Assembly (NCBI GenBank): GCA_002633005.1 | Contig: NMRA01000009.1 | Span: 1,266,601 to 1,330,600, forward strand | Reading direction: 5' to 3' | Origin: Phoronis australis | Taxonomy: Eukaryota > Phoronida > Phoronidae | Length of the DNA: 64,000 nt | In this document: piece after piece, positions 42,901-51,900 of the stretch | How positions within the stretch are numbered: position 1 is the stretch's first letter | Layout of the letters: each line of letters begins with the position of its first letter | Notes under the pieces: generated by a model | Database searches by the model: none | What the model saw: the letters and a program-made list of their open reading frames with translations, nothing else | What the model was told of the DNA's origin: nothing | Position numbers and translations under genes: made by a program

Positions 42901-45900
42901 ATGCCTATATTCAAAATTTTATGAAAATCTGTTTTGGACCTTTGAAGATACAGAGGTAAAACGTAAAAAAATAAAATTGCCACTAGGGGGCACACAAGTG
43001 GTCAGATGTATCCAAAAGTCGTTGTTGTTTGTTGTCAACATCATATAAATACACTTGCTAAATCAAGTAAAGATCCTGCAAATGGTTTAGGAAATACAGC
43101 CATGAGCGCAAAAAAAACTGCCAACAGGAGGCGCCACAGTAATCGAAGTTGGAAAATCATCGTCAGCCGTCCACTAAATAGTTTAAACATACATGCCAAT
43201 TTTCACAATTATCCTGAAAGCGGTTTGGTTGACAGACGAGTGGACGCCAAAAAACAGACTCGAAAACAGTAAAAATGGCCACTACATGGCGCAAACTAGG
43301 TCAAATCCATCTGAAAATGGAGAGATGACGTCACCTCATTAAGAGATGCCTGTATGCCAAATTTTAAGAAAATACATTGAGGACCTTTGAAGAAAGAGAG
43401 GTAAACGAAAAAAAAATAAAATTGCCACTAGGTGGCACACCAGTAATCAGATCTGTCTGATAGTCGTCATCTTGCGTTATTAACATCATATAAATGCACT
43501 TACTAAATTTAGTACAGATCCTACAAACGGTTTAGGAGATACAGCCATAGGCAATCATCCTTTCAGCGGTTTGGTTGATGGAGGGATGGACGCCAAAAAA
43601 CAGACTCGAAAACAGTAAAAATGGCCACTAGGTGGCGCAAAATACCTCGAATCCATCCGAAAACGAAAGGATAGCCTCACCTCATTAATAGATGCCTATG
43701 TGCCAAATTTCATGAAAATCGGTTGAGGACCTTTCAAGATACAGACTCTGAGGCAAACGTAAAAAAACTAAAATTGCCACCAGGGGGCACAGCGGTATTC
43801 AGGTCGGTTCGAAACTTGTTGCCCTCTGTCGTCAACCCCATACGAACACACCTTCCAAATTTCAATAAGATCCTGCATGGGTTTAGGAGATAAAGCCGCG
43901 GACGCCGGATGCCCAGAGATGACGGCAACATGCACCCACATATAAATATGCGGGCGCATAAAAAAGAAAACTAGTCACTAAAACCTTTGAGGCCGAATAC
44001 AAAGTAGTGCACCTAATTCATCAGGACGCGATGACGTATTGACACTTTTTGTTCAAGAGTTCTGATCACAGGGTTCCACTTATCTTTGAGCTAATTTACA
44101 AGCAACAAGCGCTCCTCCTTGTTAGAAATTACCTTCTTCACTGTTCTAGTTCTAGGCTGTACTTTCGGGATACTAGAACTTTGCACCACAGAGGTCTGCA
44201 CTCTAGGTGAACAATCACTGCGACCAGGACTGTTTTCATGAGCACTGTGAAATGAGGCATCAGTAGCTACACTGCTGCATCTGCTAGAGTTCAATGAATG
44301 ATATTCACTGGAATCAGATGTGGAATCCATTCTTCTTTTGTCAAATGTTTTCTTCTTTCCTTTTTTCTTCTTATTTTGGACCTTTAGTTTGGTGTTATTA
44401 CTTCCCTAAAAGTTAAAATGTACCAAACCTTCTTAACAATGCGTCTTATTGGTTGGATCATATGCAGTCAATTATTCCCTTAGTTTAGGGCACTTTTCTG
44501 CCCCGGACTTCACTGATCTCACATCAGAAACATCAATAATTTTTATTCACATTAACTTTTTACTTTTAAATAATTTTTTAAAGACACTGAATATATGCTC
44601 AATTCCATAACCTTAAATAGCTATAACCATGACGAACCTAGTACAGGTGAAGATTCAAGCCAAAACCCAATTAACCATAAAGTTTTCAACTGATGCGCAA
44701 GTTTCAGTCCCCATTCCCTGCCAATGGCAGCCGGCTGGGCTGCGAACAGTCATCTGGCACATAGTTTTATGACAGAATGAGGTGGTGTCATAAAGGATTA
44801 CACAGGTGACAAGGCAATCCAAACAGCTGGATTGAATTCAATGGGCTATTGAGTTCACATCAGTATACAGCAACCATTGGATAATCATCATCCCAGGTCA
44901 ATTTCTACCTGTTTTGGGTTCCTCATGACATCACCATTTATAATGATCCAAAAATACGGAGAACACAGGTTAATCAATCTGTAACAGTTGGCAGCCCGAT
45001 TTTGATCACAACTAACAAAACTTAAATCAAACTAGACAATTCACTATATGTGCTTGGATCATACCGATGGTGGTCATAGTGAAATAATCATTTCATTACC
45101 AATTCACCAACTAATTTCCATCTGCTAAACCAAACCGGATCCCAAAAGGACCATCAGTATACATCATTCCTCAAAGCCCTTCAGCTCAAATCAGGGGGCA
45201 AGGTGAGTGTACCGTCTGAGAGGGTAATGTTTTCGCTACCAATTTAAATCCCCGCCCAGTCATCACCAAGTCCTCCCAGATGAGTAACCAAAACTAACAT
45301 TTTACGTTTGTTTCAAAGCATTGCCTTATGTTCTGCTTAGAGCGAACAACCATGGATTTTTGGAATTGAACTAGCCTATGTAGTAGACACGTCAGAGAAA
45401 GAATAACTTTCTTTCCCCAATACTATGTGGTCACCATTGCACTTGTAACAAACTATTATAATTCCAGATTATGTTCTCCACAACAAGGCTGTAAATGCAG
45501 CAAAGACATGACTGTGATGTGAGGATTTTCGTAGTCAATTAAACTTTCTGAATGTGAGGGTCTGTGTGAGTTAAAAGGGACTGAGCGAAAGTATTCAAAC
45601 ACTGGAGAGAAATTTTTGGGCTAAATGGGGAAAATTTAATGTAAATTGCAAGTATTTTTCAGAGAGAAAAGAGGCCGACAATTACCTTCAAAATTAGGGC
45701 AGACCCTGACACTTGAAATTAAAAATTGCTACAATATGCTCCTTACAAGTACATTAAATATACCTGCCAATGACATAGAACATTAATACCAACAAATTAT
45801 CAAGACACATTGATTTTAAGTGTGCATCAATACAATAATGTCCAACAGAGTGTGTTTAATTTTCACAGGTATATAACGGCTGCTATTCCGTAGTGGAAGG

Positions 45901-48900
45901 AGCCAGACTCCATAACATGTTTGAATCACCCAAGTCCACTGTTCAGGTGATGTATATGTAGCAATGTCATCAACCATTAGTCTACAACGCATTACCTGAC
46001 CCACATGCGCGTTTGTTCCTTTTAGCCAATCATTTTCATCCTTTTCCATGAACTTCTCGATATCACCCAAAATCATCCTGATGTGCTGCAAATGAAATAT
46101 CAAGAACTCTTTTAAGTGTCTATGAATATCAAGTGAGATTCTTGAGAAAAACCTTGGGTTTGTAATTTTGACCTCAAAAAAATTAATTTTGTGTTCAAAT
46201 GTGTAAAAATCACAATAAATTCACTATTACTTAAAAGTATGTAAAATTATGAAACATACACAGGAAGATTGCACGTCGCATTTTTATGGGTATTTTCAAC
46301 AATTTACTGCCACCAACCACACAAAGGTTGATTCTGAAGTTTACAATTCTAATACCCAGCTCATATACTGATGAAAACACTCTGGTAATTCCGTTAAAAG
46401 TTTCTTCAGGGGTTAAACCCTTGTAACATGATCAGTCATTTGGGTCATTTGGGTAATTTTTGTTGACAGTTTGAGAAAACTGTTGGCATTTTTACGGCGA
46501 GATCACTCACATAGGTCTGCACTTGGTGGGAAGCACATCATTTTTGGGGACTATTAGTCAAAATGTGGAGAAGGGGTAAACCTAACATACCATCATGACC
46601 CTGTGTCTCAAAGGAATTTTATTACCTCTTAACAGATTTAATAGCCTTTAGTACACCTGTTGCTACGAAACTTAAAGCCAAAAATTTTAAAAATATATTT
46701 TCTGTTATCAGGTTTGTACGCAATGGGTGGAAGACCTCCTCCGCCGTTGTTGTTTTACCAGTGCGATACTGAGGAGTTGTGAAGAAAGTCCACGGAGAGC
46801 CTCCTTTTTCAGACATGAAAAGGTGCGTTTGTGGAAACTGTGGTAACAACAACTTGACTGAGAATTTCTATGTGTTCAAATTTCATGAATACGTGAAAGT
46901 TGCACATACTGAATGGCATCGGTTTGTCATGGGCGGCGCACCATATAGGGGGCTGGGGGAGGGCTATAGCCCCCCACTTTTTCAGTGCTAAGCCGCCCGT
47001 GGTCTATAGGTGGTGCACCACAAGGGGGTTGGGGGCTTTAGCCCCACTTTTTTTCAGTGCTGCGCCACCCATGATTGTGCGCCAAACGAGAGTGCGGAGT
47101 GTCAGTGTGGAACATGCGATTCAGTCTGGCAGAAGCCACACTTTGATCGACAAATTTCAAAGAATCGTGTTTCAACCACGCTCATAAGCGGCGTTACAAT
47201 GAAGGACTCACCACCAAGTAAGTGTGTTTGCAAATTTTGTAAATAACGAACAAACTGCTTCCATTCTAGGGCGAGTGATGCCAGGCCTGGGCCAATGCCC
47301 AGATCGAGTGCTACTACAAGTAGGCTTATGCATATTGTGTTTAGACTGTGCTCATTCCATCATGACAATAGTGAATACGAATAACCCAGGTTTACAGTGA
47401 CCTTTGTCAGTAATTATTAAGTGTCTGTTTAGTGAGTATTGACCACCACTTGGTAGAGTTGGTTGTGGCTCACATATGTCTGCGTGCAAGTGGGTCGAGT
47501 TCATACGGACTCAAAGCTGACGAAAGTTCGCTAAATGGGAAATCGAATTCATTGTCTTATTCTTCAATCACTTGAATGTGATGCCCGTATCCACTCTCCA
47601 CTCTGTCTGCATAATAATTGTCCAATTCTCGCCCAACATCGTCCTTGTCTTCTGACCTGCAGTGTTCCGATATCGCAAATGATTGTCAAGCGGTCAACTT
47701 AGAAATAAGTAATTTTTCTTCAAAATTAAAAAAATTGCAACTGTTTGGAATAAAAAGTGCCTATTTAGTAAGACATTATGGTATTCAATTCATATCAGCT
47801 AACTGAAACCTGAAAAATGCATGGTGGGAACTCTTTAAGACGCAAGGGGAATGGACAGCCAGTTACCTGTACGAAGACTAATGTGAAAGCAAGGATACTT
47901 AAAGTTTAAACTTACAGGGTCATCACAGCTATCAGGGCACAGTTCCAGTGACCGCAACAAAGCTTCCTTGGCATCTTGAAGTTTTCGATCAAGATACAAA
48001 GCTATACCAAGTGTTTGCCACACTTTATAATGGCTAGTAGATTTCAGTGCTGAAACAAAAAGTTTTTTCAAAAAACTAATCGATCTTTACTTAAAAATCT
48101 CATTAATTAACAGTATACATACATATACATAAACACACACATACACCCATAGGATAATAGGACACCCCCCCACCTGCAGGATCTATCCCTACTGAGAATC
48201 ACAAGCTCTACAGGGCCAGGTTGATTCAATCTCACACTAGTAACGTTGCATATTCGAACAATGATGATCAAATCAACTCGCCCATTATCGTCAAGGTAAC
48301 GTCATCCCAAATCCTTAGGGTGTCCTACTGTTCAGTGACTACCAGACATAGAGCAGTTGGGATCTTGTGATAACCTCTGGCTCTTTTGTTAACTGCCTAA
48401 CTGCCCAGCACTGTCTTTTGCCTGGTATGACAAAATGCAAGCAGGCTTATCACTGACCACCTGTGAATACAGTCAAACTCAGTGCCGTGGTACATTTGGA
48501 TTGTCTGTGTGATGTATGAATGATTTAGTTTACGTCATGTACTATTTTTAGAGAACACTTGTTATGTTATGTAGTCACGTGATGGTTTCACCATCAGTTT
48601 GTAGTTGTACGTTCACTGCTTGTATACTCGGGAACCCAATGGTCGTCCGCCTAAGCATAAAACCGGCTTGTTGTCGTACTCACCCAATCATTCCACTTCA
48701 AAGTTATGATCTGAATAGGATTTGATTTAACTCTCACAAATATATAGTATTCGTTGATTCAAACGTTTTCTTTTACTTATGCCGAGTTGTTCAACTGTGC
48801 ATTGCTTTTCGGCAGCCATTTTGTAATGACACCTATGGTCGTCATATGCTGCCGCCTTTTGAAAGAACAGCAAACCACACAGAAAAAGGCCAAGAAAATA

Positions 48901-51900
48901 GTGGAAAGTGGTATACAGCAATTCTACTTCAACCACAAACTGCTTTACTAGTATGATATCGATTTTTAAATCGATTAAAATTGATTTAGAATTTCAGTTC
49001 TGGAAAATAAATCACGACTGAGCCCTGGATTGTTTTATTCCAGATATACCTTACTTATTTCTGTTTGTGACCTCTTTATTTGACTTTTTGCTCTTGTTGT
49101 ACTTAACACCACTTATCTTTGCTGTCTTACTTTTTCTTTTCAGTTTCTCTTCATTCTCTGTTAACACCTTGTCAGCCAGAACAGAACTATGACCCTTTGA
49201 GACTTTGTCGGCGCAAGTTGATCATTGAACCTCAATACAATTGTTCTAATAAATTACCCATAATCGTATTGTTTGATTTTTTCTCATCTTTAACAGGCTT
49301 ATGCAATCATAAATAAATAAATAAATACCCAAGTCGCATTTGAATTTTATTGCTCAATCTCTTCTTTTATTTTTGATTATGTCATGCTGTGTTGTATGTA
49401 ACAATGCAATATAGTGAAATAAAGTCAATGTTTTACTTTATTGGTGGCCATTCTCTATCAATTCAAGTATTTTAATTTTCTTCAAATAAATTCAAAATGC
49501 TTTAATCAAAAATGTCAACATAAATGTCCAGCTCAGTACTGTGTTTTGCAATAAAAAAACAAGTGGACAATGTTTTGATGACCAAGGCGTGGGTCGAAAC
49601 TGTTAAGCAACCAGCGTGTTCCATTTGTCTGCTGCGTTATTCCTTTGGCCTAACAGGTGTCGGTTAGTGCCTGGGACAAATAGATACATTGCATAGACAG
49701 TCCCTGAGTTGCTTTTTGTTCCGTCTGAAGAAAATTTAATTTCGAAAATATCTTCTGAAAATGAACAAAAAAGTGCATTAGTAAAATCGACAAGTTTTTA
49801 AGTGGTCTCAAAAAAACAGTCGGTAAATGCACTAATTTTAGTCTCAGTTATTCCATGCGTGTTTCTCCCGAGAGGTTAGTACCTAACGTGCAGACGAGCA
49901 CTCCAAATTGGAACGCTAAGTCCCGCGTGGTTGCGCTGCACGCGAAACAAGATGGCGGACGACCTTTGGAGCCTGACGACGATAGGTATCCGGACTATAT
50001 TACCACGATCACGAATAGACGTATTTCATTATCACTCGAATAATTGTTGTTCCTTCCACTCTGGCTACCCAACAACAAACGTGACAGTCTGAACTTTAGT
50101 TGTAGTTGGAGGATTTTGGTGATTCAAAAAATAAACATGATCAGTCTTTGACAAGCAATTCAGAAATGTTATTGGTTTGTGTTCAAACATTTTATAACTT
50201 AACTTTTATTTTTAACAGCACAGCGCAGTCAGGCTGGATACAATCTTAGCAGAGATTGGAACAGTTATCGAACAAAAGAGACCTGACCCTCCAACCATGA
50301 ATGCCAGAATGGACTTAATCAGTCGTGTAAGATATTGGCTACAGAGATTATCCACCCAACTTGTTGTTATGCTATATAACCGACCAAGTTGACTGAACGG
50401 GAGAACGCCATAATATTATGTACACAAACAAGTTTGGGATGTTTTTGCATATTAGTAGTGAGATTTTAAAATTGAGTAACCATTCAACAACGTAATAAAG
50501 TATGACGTCATAAAAGACTTCCCAAACAGACATTACAGCGTTCTGTCGTTCAGTAACTTTTCCAGAGGTGAAAAGTGCTGAACGTGCGATAACATCTGGC
50601 TCTTTTGTTAACTGCCCAGCTCAGTCTTTTGTCCTGTATGATTAAACAAGCAGGCCAATTATCTCCCAGGCTTCAATGGAAACGTATGGCTGTTGCACGC
50701 TATTACTGAATGCGTATGAACGAAGTCAAACCCAGTGCGTTGGTAATCCGTTTGGACAGAATAGTTTGTCTTAACTTCTGTTGTAGTTGGGCGATTTTGG
50801 CGATTCAAAAGCGGAACATGATCAGCATTTGACGAGGAATTCAGAAAAGCTATTTGTTTAAGCTCAAATATGTTATAACTTAACTTTCATTTTTATCAGC
50901 CCAACCCAGTCAAGCTAGATATGGAGTTAATCAGTCGTGTAAGATATTGGCTACGGGGGAGGGGGGGTAACTTGTTGGGCTAGAATCGAACAAGTTGGGA
51001 GCAACGGGATGTCGCCGTCATGCAAGAGGCTATAGCAAAATAGATTGAAATTACTTATTCTGAGCATATACAAAACGGATTACTGCGTCAATCCCATTAT
51101 GAATGACAAGTACTACCAATAAAAATGCAAGCGTCACAAGCTCACAGCAGAGATGACAAGAGGACATATAAAGTCAGCAAAATAAAGTCATTTCTTGAAA
51201 CGGAATACAAACAGCACAAACAATAGGGATGACAATAAAATATATATGTAAAAACTAATAATCCCTGGAAAGATGGGCAATAAAAAAGTGCAACAAAGAG
51301 GTACGAGACGGTGCCAAAGGTGAGGGGGAGGCAGTGAGTGAGTAAGATTGAAGAGTGTAGTTGACACAAGGAAATTGAACAGAAATAAATGAACTCACAA
51401 ACCAAAGAAAATTCTTATAGACAAGCGGAAATCATCAGCCTGTGAGACCTGATAGCTGATCAAACACATGGAACTTGAAAACATAGACCAATAAGGAGGC
51501 TGGGAACAAGTGTCACATAGTAACACAAAGTAACTAATGAATCAGGGGGTGTAAGATAAGATAGGTTCCTATGCCAACATAAATACATTCAAACAGTGAA
51601 ATAATCAACATATATATCAACGATAGAAATACGCGTGTCACAAGCTCTTTACCAAAGATGAAAATTAGACTGAGGTTGGTAAAATAACATCATTTATGAT
51701 TACAAAATACAAGTACAAAGAAAGGAGATGAAAATAAAATTTATAAGATGTAAAAAATAATCTCTGGTAAGATGGGCAATAAAAAAGCACTAAAAGCGAT
51801 GTTGAAGATCCCTCATGCCAAACATGACTTACCATTTTGACATTCCTTCACAACAATCCCGGCAGATATCCAATATGGGTTCGTCTAAACAAGAACAATG

